NCBI GenBank assembly: GCA_015478945.1
Contig: JABUQX010097223.1
Coordinates: forward strand, 17,501-27,500
Length of the DNA stretch: 10,000 bases
Origin: Trachelipus rathkii
Lineage: Eukaryota > Arthropoda > Malacostraca > Isopoda > Trachelipodidae
Reading direction: 5' to 3'
Shown: positions 1 to 7,690 of the stretch, in pieces
Numbering within the stretch: the stretch's first letter is position 1
Layout of the letters: every line of letters starts with the position of its first letter
Translations under genes and position numbers: made by a program
Notes under the pieces: generated by a model
The model's database searches: none
Seen by the model: only the letters and a program-made list of their open reading frames with translations
What the model was told of the DNA's origin: nothing

Positions 1-2
1 GC

Positions 3-861
3 GATGCGGAAACCAAATTTTTAGTCAATGCAATACCCTATCTTGGTTCCCACACAAAACCTCCAAAAGGACTAATACTGGGAGAACATTTCACAATGGA
101 ACTCGTGAAACCTTATTATGGAAGCCATAGGAACGTAACCACAGATAACTGATTTACTTCCTACCGTCTTGGATCTTCACTTCTTGAAAAAGATATTACA
201 ATTTGTGGCACACTGAGAAAGAAACCGTACGTTCCAGAAGTAATGATGGATTCCAAAAATAGAGAAGTGAAATCGGCAGCTTTTCTTTTTGACCATCGGT
301 CAACTCTAGTTTCTTATGCAGCTAAGAAGAATAAAAACGTTTCAATATTATCAACCAGACATCATGGGGCAAACATAGGGTCAAAAAAACATAACAGAAA
401 TAATTCACTTTTACAACAAAACAAAAGGGGGAGTGGATATCTTTGATCAAATGTGCGGAAATTTCTCCTGTAGCAGAAAAACAAGAAGATGGCCATTGTG
501 TGTATTTTATGGACTGATAAATGCAGGAGAGATTAATTCATATATCATATACAATCATATCCGAACTGAAAAGGGGGAAACTACCATGCAAAGATGATTG
601 TATATGATGGAGTTAGCATATGAATTAATTCGCCCTCATGCAATCAAGAGGCTAGAAGCAAAAACTCTGCAAAATGAAATAAGATTGGTATTCCAAACCA
701 CGTTCAAGGTAACACAGAATCCTCAAGAACAGACCAAAACAACTGGAAGATGTAAGAAATGCCCTGCAATAAAAAGTGTCAAGACCCGATTTCGCTGCGC
801 ATTTTGCAAAACATTTGTATGTTTGAAACACAATCACGGAGCATGCTCCGATTGCATCTAA
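3..861 (+). pseudogene. Degenerate piggyBac-family transposase, 3' portion
   Basis: Read in frame from base 3, the translation follows the second half of a piggyBac (DDE-type) transposase. It has a YLGSHTKPPKG-like segment, a VTTDN-(stop)-FTS segment where the family has DNWFTS around a catalytic aspartate, a GTLRKKPYVPEVM segment, and a STRHHGANIG segment. It then switches frame into TKGGVDIFDQM, RKTRRWPLCVFY and LINAGEINSYIIYNHIR. The last 87 codons (598-861) end in a cysteine-rich domain with spacing CxxC, CxxCx4CxxHx4CxxC, the C-terminal zinc-binding region that piggyBac enzymes use to bind transposon ends. Breaks are an in-frame TGA at 150-152 replacing the expected Trp, a frameshift near 405-422, and a TGA at 595-597. 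The 5' part lies outside the window. The family call is firm. The copy cannot encode a full transposase, and no terminal inverted repeat was found downstream. Confidence 0.9.
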
Positions 862-876
862 CAATAAGGGTTCATC

Positions 877-916
877 ATATATATATATATTATATATATA
901 ATTATATTTATATATA

Positions 917-983
<67 letters not shown>

Positions 984-991
984 TATATAAT

Positions 992-1055
<64 letters not shown>

Positions 1056-1190
1056 CATTATATTATATATATATATATTAATATATATATATATTATATA
1101 TAATTATCTATATATATATATATATATAAGGTATAATATTATATATATATATATATATATATTATAATATTATATATATTATTATATATT

Positions 1191-1221
<31 letters not shown>

Positions 1222-1240
1222 ATATTATATATATATATAT
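877..1240. repeat. (TA)n microsatellite block
   Basis: This is almost pure TA dinucleotide repeat with scattered AA, TT and single-base interruptions. It begins 16 bases after the piggyBac stop codon and ends 12 bases before the Jockey-like stop codon. Its apparent minus-strand Tyr/Ile reading frame is a repeat artefact. The exact length is likely unreliable in any assembly. Confidence 0.95.
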
Positions 1241-1252
1241 CTTCTGCCCCTG

Positions 1253-2070
1253 TCACAACAATTTGAGGGCAAACACTGCTTCAGGAGCTGGCTGCCAAAC
1301 CGGTCCTTTTGGGGGGGGGCGGTTCCCACAGGTGAAAAGGGTTAGATATAGAGAAGTCGGACGGGGGGCGTCGAGAGCGGAGCACCCCAGAAGGAGGTGC
1401 TCCATTGTGTCCTGGGAATTGTGGCATCTGGTGCAGGTGGGTGAGGTAACTTTGTCTGGTTTGAATCTATATTTATATTGTAAAAGTTTTGGGTGGTGAC
1501 CTGATCTGCTCCGGGCGAGGTCAATTTGGCCTCTTCTGGGCAGTGTTTCTTCTATAGGGGAAATTTTTGGGGAGGGGGAGTTTAGTAAATTGTTATTGGG
1601 GCGGTTTTGTAGGTACGTGTTAGTTAGTTGTGTATGGATATGAGTGAGCCATGTCTTATTGGGAGGAGGAGGGGGAATAATGTTGTAGATGTCATTATAG
1701 AATTTGGCTGGTGAGGAGGGTAGGATTTTAGTCTGTGTCTGGAGGGGTTGGAGAATATTTGGTGACATGGGTGGGTTGGATTTAGGGTTTTATGGTAGAA
1801 TTGGTTCCCCACCATCTCCAGGTGGGTGGAGATAGGAAAGATGTAAGTCTCGTCATGTATATGTTGGATGGGGGTAGTTTTGGTGCATCCGGTGATAATT
1901 CTAAGGGCGGTGTTTTGTGTAATTTGTAATTTTTTTGTATTAGATTTTGACAGTGCAGGGAACCATGCGGGAGAGGCGTAGTTTATATTTGTTCTGAGGA
2001 GTTGTTTATAAGTGGTGGTGAGGGTATGTTTCCTGTCACTGAAGTTGTGTTGGGAAAGGGTTCGAAGGGT
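1253..2070 (-). pseudogene. 3' end of Jockey-like non-LTR retrotransposon ORF2 (reverse transcriptase C-terminus)
   Basis: On the minus strand an open frame from about 2060 down to about 1750 gives RT thumb and post-thumb features: a TTTYKQLLRTNINYASPAWFP segment, then LQITQNTALRIITG, then a TPIQHIHDETYIFPISTHLEM segment. These are typical of Jockey-type elements in arthropods. The similarity continues in another frame (1768-1253) with LPRRGQIDLARSRSGHHPKLLQY and a C-terminal CxxCx8Hx4C zinc-knuckle-like motif (residues CTRC...H...C), ending at a TGA at 1253-1255. The change of frame between about 1700 and 1770 shows that the copy is broken. It is truncated at its 5' side by the (TA)n block starting near 2074. 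The upstream RT palm and the endonuclease are absent. The clade assignment (Jockey versus a relative) is by eye. Confidence 0.85.
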
Positions 2071-2071
2071 G

Positions 2072-2073
<2 letters not shown>

Positions 2074-2122
<49 letters not shown>

Positions 2123-2225
2123 GAAGAATATAATTATATATTATATATTTATATTATATAATATATATATTAATATTTATATATTCAATATATAAATATA
2201 TTATATATATATATATTATATATAT

Positions 2226-2275
<50 letters not shown>

Positions 2276-2422
2276 ATATATATAAAAAAAAAGTAAAAAA
2301 TAACGTTATTTTTTTTTTTTATATTATATATATATATTATATATATATTTTATATATATATATATATATATTATTTATATATATATAATTATATATATAT
2401 ATATATATAATATATATATATT
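2074..2422. repeat. (TA)n block with short A- and T-runs
   Basis: This is a second TA-rich block with a few interruptions, including an AAAAAGAAGAA patch near 2118 and facing A-run and T-run segments near 2283-2320. It truncates the Jockey fragment on one side and abuts the fold-back element on the other. No gene is seen. Confidence 0.93.
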
Positions 2423-2520
2423 ATGCCAGCCTCTTAGAAAGAGCACAATGCCATATCTCAAACTAACAACAGTACGCGAAAAGGAATTTGCTGGATTCTG
2501 GCAAATTTTACCGAGGACTG

Positions 2521-2566
<46 letters not shown>

Positions 2567-2655
2567 TTCGAAAGTACAAAAGCCACAGGGAAAAGGAATA
2601 CATTTTGGAATCCTTGTAAAATTTTGGTTAGGAAAATGTAAAAAAAAAAAAAATT
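2423..2655 (+). repeat. Left arm of the fold-back element (two roughly 90-bp units)
   Basis: The arm holds two related units, each running from a CTCAAACTAACAACAG-like or GAAAGTACAAAAGCCACAG-like start through AAAAGGAATAC or a variant and a GGAAAATGT-like end into an A-run. The first A-run, 2524-2561, has 38 A residues and the second is near 2640-2653. The same two-unit order appears in the right arm in opposite orientation. Confidence 0.75.
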
Positions 2656-2689
2656 ATACATAAAATTGGCTATTTTTTTTTTTGGGGGG

Positions 2690-2960
2690 GGGGTGCTGGG
2701 ACATAGTGTATATATATATTATTTGTAAAGGTATTCACGGGTAATTAGGGGGCTCGAGCCGACGGGGACACAGGGGGGGACGTTTTTCCATACCCGTAGG
2801 GGACGCGGGCGAGGAACTCCCCGCGACCAAAACAAAGAGCGGGGGTTCCGGGAGACCCTCCCGGGGGGGGGATTAGTCCTACCCGTAGTTCCCCGGAAGG
2901 CAAGAGACCGAATCTGTCATCGGTGGGTATATCCTTTGGGTATTTCTTTTAGTTAAAAAA
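2690..2960. other. GC-rich, hairpin-rich core of the fold-back element
   Basis: This is an island of GC-rich DNA within very AT-rich surroundings, starting after a 10-base G-run (2684-2693). It contains the palindrome GGCTCGAGCC (2751-2760), a stem CCGGGAG/CTCCCGG with a 3-base loop (2848-2864), and facing segments GGAACTCCCCGC (about 2814-2825) and GCGGGGGTTCC (about 2839-2849). ACCCGTAG occurs twice. No reading frame of note is seen. It may be the unique core of the element or a separate insertion. Confidence 0.5.
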
Positions 2961-3074
2961 AGCAAAATTTAATAGAAGTCTATTATTTTTAACGAGTAAC
3001 AATAAAGGTCTCTAATAGCCTTCTAATATATTACTATAATTATTACCAAAATTTTTTTTATTTTTTTTATTTTT

Positions 3075-3300
3075 TTTACATTTTCCTATCCAAAATTTTA
3101 CCAGGATTCCAAAAATGTATTCCTTTTTGCTGTAGCTATTGTAGTTTTGAGATTAATTTTTTTTATTTTATTTTTTTATTTTTTTTTTTTTTTAGCATTT
3201 TCCCCCTAAAATTGGACCAGCATTCAAGCAATGTATTCCTTTTCCTGGTAGCTGTTGTAGTTTTTGAGAATGGATTGTGGCTCTTCTAGAGGCTGACCAT
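3075..3300 (-). repeat. Right arm of the fold-back element (two roughly 90-bp units)
   Basis: This is the reverse complement of the left arm, with T-runs at about 3051-3080 and 3160-3194 where the left arm has A-runs. Unit bodies carry TGTATTCCTTTT and TGTAGTTTTGAG-type segments in both copies. The two arms differ by substitutions and run-length changes, so the element is not a fresh insertion. Confidence 0.75.
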
Positions 3301-3507
3301 AAATATATTATATTATATATATATATATTATATATATATAATATATATTTATATATATTATATAGTTATATAATATATTATATATATATATATATATTAT
3401 AATATTATATTATATATGCAAAAGAATATATAAGTTAATTATATATATTATATAATTTATATATATATTATATACTATATATATATATATTAATTATATA
3501 TATATAG

Positions 3508-3546
<39 letters not shown>

Positions 3547-3700
3547 TATATATATTTATATATATATATATATATCAAAATGAAATATAATATAATTTAT
3601 ATAATATAGTATAGTTATTTAAATTTTCACTTAAAAACATTAATAATATATATATATTTTTTAAATTTAATTTTAACTATATATAGAATCGAAGCATAAA
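3301..3700. repeat. Degenerate (TA)n tract
   Basis: TA-rich sequence with interruptions extends to about 3590, then grades into general AT-rich DNA. No reading frame, RNA gene or inverted repeat of note is seen. Confidence 0.9.
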
Positions 3701-4189
3701 AATAAACTACGGAGCAAAGAGAGGAATGTTTAATGGAAACATAAAGTAATTTTTTAAATTGTGTACATTTTATATAATAATAATAAAGTAAAGTTTTGCA
3801 ATTCATTCATTTTTCTAATTGGCAACCAACCAAAAAAGGGGGTAATGAGGGAGTAATCTCTGCGGGGGAAGATACTCCCTGCGGGGGAAGAGCTCAATGG
3901 AGTTCGATGATGAAATTTCACAAGCGTATCGATAGAAAAAACAAAAGATAAAAAAATACGATATCGGTAATATGCGGTCTAACAGACCGCTTTTTATTAT
4001 AAAGGTTTCAGAATCATAACCAGAGACAAATATCTCAAAATGTTTTAACATACATTTGAACATAGAATTTTTTGGACCAATTTCAAACTCTTAGAAATTA
4101 TCATATTTTAAATTTTTTATAATAAGGATTTACGATTGTCAGACATAAGATAACCGAATAGGAATCAAAACATTATTGTATTTAAATAT
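3701..4189. other. AT-rich DNA with no recognised gene; short duplication and a strong hairpin
   Basis: No convincing gene is present. The minus-strand frame at 3815-4063 (82 codons) has no recognisable domain. Two local features stand out. One is a 19-bp direct duplication at 3860-3897, both copies beginning CTGCGGGGGAAGA. The other is the perfect 7-bp stem GCGGTCT/AGACCGC with a 3-base loop at 3974-3990, immediately followed by five T residues. Confidence 0.6.
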
Positions 4190-4430
4190 ATAGATTTACA
4201 TTATAGTATCACCTTATGTAACTGCAATTATTTCAAAGTTTTTTAAAATAATCTGGATGTGTGTGTTTTTATTATATTATTTATTATTATATATTTTATT
4301 ATAATTTTATTATTATCTTATTATTATTCACCTCTTAATCAGTCTGGAAGATGTGATCTTACGGCTTCTATATTACATCAACTGTAACTATTAGTACTAC
4401 CATAAGGAGATGCTAATGCCACTATTAAAC

Positions 4431-4511
4431 TCTACTACTACTACTACTATACTAATACTACTACTACTTATACCTACTACTACCCGCACTCACTACTACT
4501 ACTACTACTAC
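4431..4511 (+). repeat. (CTA)n trinucleotide tract inside the left arm
   Basis: Interrupted CTA repeats occur here. The complementary TAG repeats lie at the mirrored place in the right arm (about 7255-7305), so the microsatellite is part of the arm and not a separate insertion. Confidence 0.85.
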
Positions 4512-4609
4512 ATCAATGTCACCAATCCATGAAACAACAACAACAACTGCAAAACTCATGAAGCAATATTTAAACACCCCAGACCAAAGCACATGCGCTC
4601 CCACACACG

Positions 4610-4663
4610 TGAGCCCCGGAGGGGCTCATGCCCGAGCGTTCGTTCATTACGAAGTCATGAACG
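4610..4663 (-). other. Double-hairpin motif, copy 1
   Basis: Two adjacent perfect stems are present: TGAGCCCC/GGGGCTCA with loop GGA (4610-4628), and CGTTCAT/ATGAACG with a 9-base loop (4641-4663). The bases between them contain CGAGC, which reads GCTCG in the orientation shared with the other copies at about 7076-7130, 9720-9772 and 9942-10000. Confidence 0.65.
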
Positions 4664-4860
4664 CATGGGAGTTGTTATTTACATTCACACACAAATAAAC
4701 TTTTCAGGGTGCATCTACAAAACAAACTAGGTTTTATTAAAAGTTGCTTTGTTTTGGCTAAGTTTGTTTCATATTACAGCGATGTTGTTATTCGACAGGA
4801 ATACATGACTTTCTATCTGATATGGTTTGTTCGTACGTCGTATTCTTGTATACCTTTTTC

Positions 4861-4949
4861 TGATTGGTTGAGAGAAAGAATATCATTTCATTCAGGGACT
4901 GTTTACACTCGAGCTTCATCAGTAAGAGATTACTCGTTGTGTTGATACG
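4861..4949 (+). promoter_or_regulatory. Putative promoter and 5' leader of the 250-codon gene
   Basis: An inverted CCAAT box (ATTGG, 4863-4867) lies about 55 bases before a TCAGT at 4919-4923 that matches the arthropod initiator consensus. This would place transcription start near 4921, about 29 bases before the ATG. A clear TATA box at the usual distance is not seen. The ATG context is strong (A at -3, G at +4). A CAGTAAG at 4920-4926 could instead be a splice donor. Confidence 0.3.
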
Positions 4950-5702
4950 ATGGCATCTCTCTCAACCTGTACACTTGTTGATGATGTCTTTACGAGATCC
5001 TTCGTTATTCCCAACGATGTGACATTCATATTTAATCGTAGACCGTGTGGAAAGCAATACATTGCTTGTATTCAAGCCGCAGGATCAAATAACATGCCCC
5101 TAATCATTTCTGTTGAAGAATTCACACGAATTATTGACGCTGCAGGAGCATGGATGAAGGCTAAGTGTGCTACTGATGATGTTTCGAGTCGTAGTGAAAT
5201 ATCTAGTCGTGAAGAAAGTAAGAGAGGTACTAATAGAATAGTTGCTGTTTTCTCGTCACATCTCAATAATAAAGGTCTTGATGTACGCAACTACTGGCAA
5301 CCCATCGATTGTTCGAACTTCATCCATACATCTTTCGGCTTCTCAACTCACACATCTGAAAATATTACAGCTTTGATTAAAATGAAAAACGAATTAGCAA
5401 CCCATCTTGACGACGTTGCTATACTCGAGGACTTAATACATATAGCTCACGGAGTAATCTACGAAATTTACACTGAAGTATATGGTTCACCGTACAACGA
5501 AGTATACAGGACCATGTTAATAGCTATCAGCCCTGAAAAGTTTACTTCTCTCTGGTTAGGGAGAATGCGTGCTGTTGAACCTAAATATGCAGAAAAATGG
5601 TCAATGGTTGCAGAATGCATTTATACTTACATCCTTTCAAGAGGGCTTGAACCCCTGGAGAGGTATATAGAACAATGTCAGTCAGTGTTGATTCCTATGT
5701 GA
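4950..5702 (+). CDS. Uncharacterised 250-residue protein, possible tandem PC4-like domains
   Basis: This is a single uninterrupted frame from ATG (strong Kozak context) to TGA, with balanced codon use against AT-rich surroundings. I do not recognise the family. There is no signal peptide, membrane segment or zinc motif. Residues about 17-73 (FVIPNDVTFIFNR, GKQYIACI, PLIISVEEFTRII) and about 95-155 (RIVAVF, GLDVRNYW, FIHTSFGFS, ITALIKMKNEL) share a strand-strand-strand-helix pattern. That pattern resembles the PC4/Sub1 single-strand DNA-binding fold, and the second copy has the DVRNYW-like segment expected there. They are joined by a Ser/Arg/Glu-rich linker (79-93). Residues 156-250 look helical, with a YEIYTEVYGSPYNEVYRTM stretch. 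Nucleic-acid binding is therefore a tentative inference. The gene lies between inverted arms and has no operon-like neighbours. It may be a domesticated or element-borne gene, or a host single-exon gene. Confidence 0.7.
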   Translation: MASLSTCTLVDDVFTRSFVIPNDVTFIFNRRPCGKQYIACIQAAGSNNMPLIISVEEFTRIIDAAGAWMKAKCATDDVSSRSEISSREESKRGTNRIVAVFSSHLNNKGLDVRNYWQPIDCSNFIHTSFGFSTHTSENITALIKMKNELATHLDDVAILEDLIHIAHGVIYEIYTEVYGSPYNEVYRTMLIAISPEKFTSLWLGRMRAVEPKYAEKWSMVAECIYTYILSRGLEPLERYIEQCQSVLIPM

Positions 5703-5825
5703 CCTGCTTAACGCTCTATGTCGTTATAAAGGTTCTGTGAATGCATGGAGTAATGTTATTTATTTATTTAACATCAATTCAGATATATTTATACTTGATA
5801 TCATTGTAAACATATTTATTAGCCT

Positions 5826-5941
5826 TGTAAATATATTTAATGTTGAACATTTGCATGTTAATGATTATTTTAATTTCTAATCATGTAAATATATTTAATG
5901 CTGAACATTTGTAAGTTAATAAATATTTTAATTTCTAATAA
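5826..5941 (+). repeat. Two tandem copies of a 58-bp AT-rich unit
   Basis: Copies start at 5826 and 5884. They share TGTAAATATATTTAATG, then TGAACATTTG, then ATTTTAATTTCTAAT, with few differences. A partial third copy (TGTAAACATATTTA) precedes them near 5805. They lie in the presumed 3' untranslated region of the 250-codon gene. Confidence 0.85.
5918..5923 (+). promoter_or_regulatory. Candidate polyadenylation signal AATAAA
   Basis: This is a canonical AATAAA about 215 bases after the stop codon at 5700-5702, within the second 58-bp unit. The first unit has AATGAT at the same place. It is consistent with a compact single-exon transcript, but AATAAA is common in DNA this AT-rich. Confidence 0.35.
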
Positions 5942-6048
5942 TGTAGTAAAGTTTTAAAGCCAATTAATTTCACTTTCCTATGTAAAGATCTATAAGTATA
6001 TCAAGAGTAAAATGTGTATAAATTTATAAAAGTTTTATGAAGTTTCAC

Positions 6049-6049
<1 letters not shown>

Positions 6050-6124
<75 letters not shown>
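6050..6124. repeat. (AAT)n microsatellite
   Basis: About 24 uninterrupted AAT units occur here. A similar tract at about 6411-6473 flanks the 290-base segment between them. Confidence 0.95.
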
Positions 6125-6126
<2 letters not shown>

Positions 6127-6180
6127 CCAATGATTTCGAGTCTCTACTGCTCAGCTGTTACCACTTGGCCATGTGGTAGG
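6125..6180 (-). repeat. Possible tRNA-like SINE head next to an ATT tail
   Basis: On the minus strand, TGGCCAAGTGG (6171-6161) fits the pol III A-box pattern. GACTCGAAATC (6142-6132) is a partial B-box match, and an (ATT)n tail follows immediately (6124-6050). The A-to-B spacing, about 18 bases, is shorter than in a normal tRNA and the 5' limit is not visible. A decayed SINE is one reading, and chance is possible. Confidence 0.25.
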
Positions 6181-6410
6181 CTTAAAGAAGTACACCTCAT
6201 AATAAGACAGATCTATTTTTAGGCTTAAATGATACCAGATTGTTTTTCTGATCTATTTTCTACATTATGGGTATCCTCAGGCTATGGAATATGCCTAACG
6301 TTAAATATTTCATCACCTTTGTCCGAAAGAGATCAGTCTAATCCCTGATGCGAACATGTGAGCTGCGGAGTGTTACTCGTGATGGGTTAGTGATGTATCC
6401 ATCTCGGTAG
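6181..6410. other. Segment between two (AAT)n tracts, no recognised gene
   Basis: This is moderately complex sequence, less AT-rich than its flanks, bounded on both sides by AAT repeats. No frame longer than a few tens of codons is convincing. The + strand end, GATGTATCCATCTCGGTAG, runs directly into the second AAT tract, as a repeat-element 3' end would. Confidence 0.4.
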
Positions 6411-6418
6411 TAATAATG

Positions 6419-6474
<56 letters not shown>

Positions 6475-6476
6475 TT
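6411..6476. repeat. (AAT)n microsatellite, second tract
   Basis: This is an AAT repeat with one TGA-containing interruption at its start. It may be the 3' tail of the preceding segment. Confidence 0.93.
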
Positions 6477-6486
6477 TAGTAATAAA

Positions 6487-6680
6487 GCAGATCCAAATTA
6501 TTTAAAAACTTTGAAATATTTTCAGTCAGCATTGGATGAATAATATAAATGTAGGTGAATAATTGCTGTTTTTAAATAAAATCCTAGAATGATTTTAATA
6601 AATATATGTTATCAGAGAAGAATTTATTTTGCTATGTTTTTACTTACTACAATGCTAAATATGATGTAAAGCAGTAAGTC
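6487..6680 (+). repeat. Inner direct copy of the right-arm outer segment
   Basis: Segments AAACTTTGAAATATTTTCAG, AGGTGAATAA, a GTTTTTAAATAAAAT-type stretch and ATATGATGTAAAGCAGTAA occur here in the same order and orientation as at about 7485-7615. The outer part of the right arm is therefore duplicated directly inside the element. Another weak copy (AACTTTGAAATAATTTTAG) is near 6980-7000. Confidence 0.65.
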
Positions 6681-7019
6681 AATAGAAGTTGTATATATTA
6701 TATATTATTATTCTTATATATATGTTAAACTATAATATATATATGTATGTAAATATATATATAATATAAATTTATATATATATATATATGTCTTATAAAT
6801 AATACTATATATATATTGTATAAACCAGTAGTACTAGTAGTTGTGGTTGATTTAAATATATTCTAGTCAAAAATTATTTTAAACTTGGTACTTTATGAAT
6901 TTTAATATAACAAAAGTATTGATCAGTTAACTAATAAATTCTTTGTTGAAAGAATAAATGATTTTTATGAAAATTTCAGAAACTTTGAAATAATTTTAGT
7001 TATAATAGAATGTGTGAGT
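6681..7019. other. AT-rich spacer with degenerate TA repeats, no gene
   Basis: TA-rich sequence (about 6690-6820) is followed by AT-rich unique-looking DNA. No convincing frame or RNA gene is seen. Confidence 0.7.
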
Positions 7020-7550
7020 GTTGTGTGTGTGTTTGATTTCAATTCGATCAATAGTAAGAAGGACTACTATGCCTTCATTGACTTCGTAATGACGAACGCC
7101 CGGGTAATGCAGCCTACGTTGCGGCACGTAAAGCTTGATGTGTGGTGAAGCGCACGTCTTTTTGGTCTGGGGTGTTTAAATATTGCTTCATGAGTTTTGC
7201 AGTTGTTGTTGTTGTGTTGTTTCAATGGATTTGGTGACATTGATTGTATGTGATAGTAGTAGTAGTAGGACGTGGTAGTAGTAGTAGTAGTAGTAGTAGT
7301 AAGTAGTTGTAATAGGTGGCATTAGTCTTCTGCCCTTAGTGGTATACTAATAGTTTAGTTTGATGTAATAGTAGACATGCGAAGATCACATCTCCGGCCG
7401 AATTAAGAGGTATTGAATAATAATATATATAATAATATAATAATATAATAATAATAAAATAATAATAAAACAAAAACTCGATTATTTTTAAACAAACTTT
7501 TGAAATAATTTCAGTTAACATAAGGTGAATACTATATTAATGTAAATGAT
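7020..7550 (-). repeat. Right inverted arm
   Basis: This arm is the reverse complement of the left arm (4190-4690). The best-conserved part, 7161-7240, matches 4588-4516. The tract of TAG repeats at about 7255-7305 and the AAT-rich stretch at about 7415-7470 mirror the CTA and ATT tracts of the left arm. The outermost match ends near 7545, where TAATGTAAA mirrors TTTACATTA at 4195-4203. Confidence 0.75.
7076..7130 (+). other. Double-hairpin motif, copy 2 (second stem weakened)
   Basis: The first stem is kept as CATT/AATG around GACTTCGT (7076-7091), with TTC/GAA able to add pairs across a 2-base bulge. The second stem position (CAGCCTACGTTGCGGC) shows only short pairing, and the spacer reads GCCCG instead of GCTCG. 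Confidence 0.5.
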
Positions 7551-7602
7551 TAATTAAAACAAAAGTTTTTAATAAAATGGTTTGATTATATGTGGAATAT
7601 GA

Positions 7603-7690
7603 TGTAAAGCAGTAAAGCAGTAAGCAGTAAATGCAGTAAAGCATTAAAGCATTAAAGCATTAAAGCAAAAAAACAGTAAAGCAAAAGCCT
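7603..7690 (+). repeat. Short tandem repeat of AGTAAAGC/ATTAAAGC units
   Basis: Repeats of 8-10 bases of the form AGTAAAGC, then ATTAAAGC, are found immediately outside the right arm. Two units of the first type also end the inner direct copy at about 6664-6680. Confidence 0.85.

Larger units (their letters stand above)
2423..3300. mobile_element. Fold-back (long inverted-repeat) non-autonomous element
   Basis: The sequence at 2423-2449 (ATGCCAGCCTCTTAGAAAGAG then CACAAT) is matched, with a few indels, by the reverse complement of 3274-3300. The match continues inward for about 200 bases on each side, to roughly 2655 and 3075. Both ends abut TA-rich DNA, which fits insertion into TA repeats. 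No transposase frame is present, so the element would depend on an enzyme supplied elsewhere. Superfamily is not established. A TA duplication cannot be shown because the flanks are themselves TA repeats. Confidence 0.75.
4190..4690 (+). repeat. Left inverted arm
   Basis: This arm pairs with 7020-7550 in opposite orientation. It includes an ATT-rich tract (about 4268-4330), a (CTA)n-rich tract (about 4431-4511), an AAC-repeat stretch near 4532-4547 and the double-hairpin motif at 4610-4663. Its outer limit fades near 4160-4190, where AATCAAAACATT still resembles the right flank. Confidence 0.75.
4190..7550. mobile_element. Candidate ORF-bearing element with long imperfect inverted arms
   Basis: About 500 bases to the left of the 250-codon gene (4190-4690) match, in reverse complement, about 530 bases to its right (7020-7550). 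Within the arms the order of parts is mirrored: an outer TTTACATTA...CACCTTATG segment, an ATT/AAT-rich stretch, a GATGTGATCTT segment, a (CTA)n/(TAG)n tract, a GTCACCAA...CCAGACCAAA core, then the double-hairpin motif. The core 4516-4588 pairs with 7161-7240. Its inner 53 bases are identical and the rest differs by small indels. Outer boundaries and target duplications were not located, so transposition is inferred from architecture only. An inverted segmental duplication around a host gene is the main alternative. Confidence 0.6.

Noticed and set aside
858..1058. Tyr/Ile repeat frame
   Set aside because: Translation of (TA)n only.
3815..4063. 82-codon minus-strand frame
   Set aside because: Low-complexity Phe/Ile composition, no domain, and its middle is built from the 19-bp duplication.
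4709..4945. 78-codon + strand frame just before the 250-codon gene
   Set aside because: It has no recognisable domain, its ATG-to-stop span covers the presumed promoter, and it is in a different frame from the downstream gene. It is more likely noncoding leader or promoter.
6037..6222. Poly-Ile frame
   Set aside because: Translation of (AAT)n, with no coding signal on either side.
4190..7550. Endogenous viral segment with terminal repeats
   Set aside because: Long inverted arms with a single ORF could suggest this, but no recognisable capsid, replicase or other viral domain is present and the arms contain microsatellites. It is left as an uncharacterised element.
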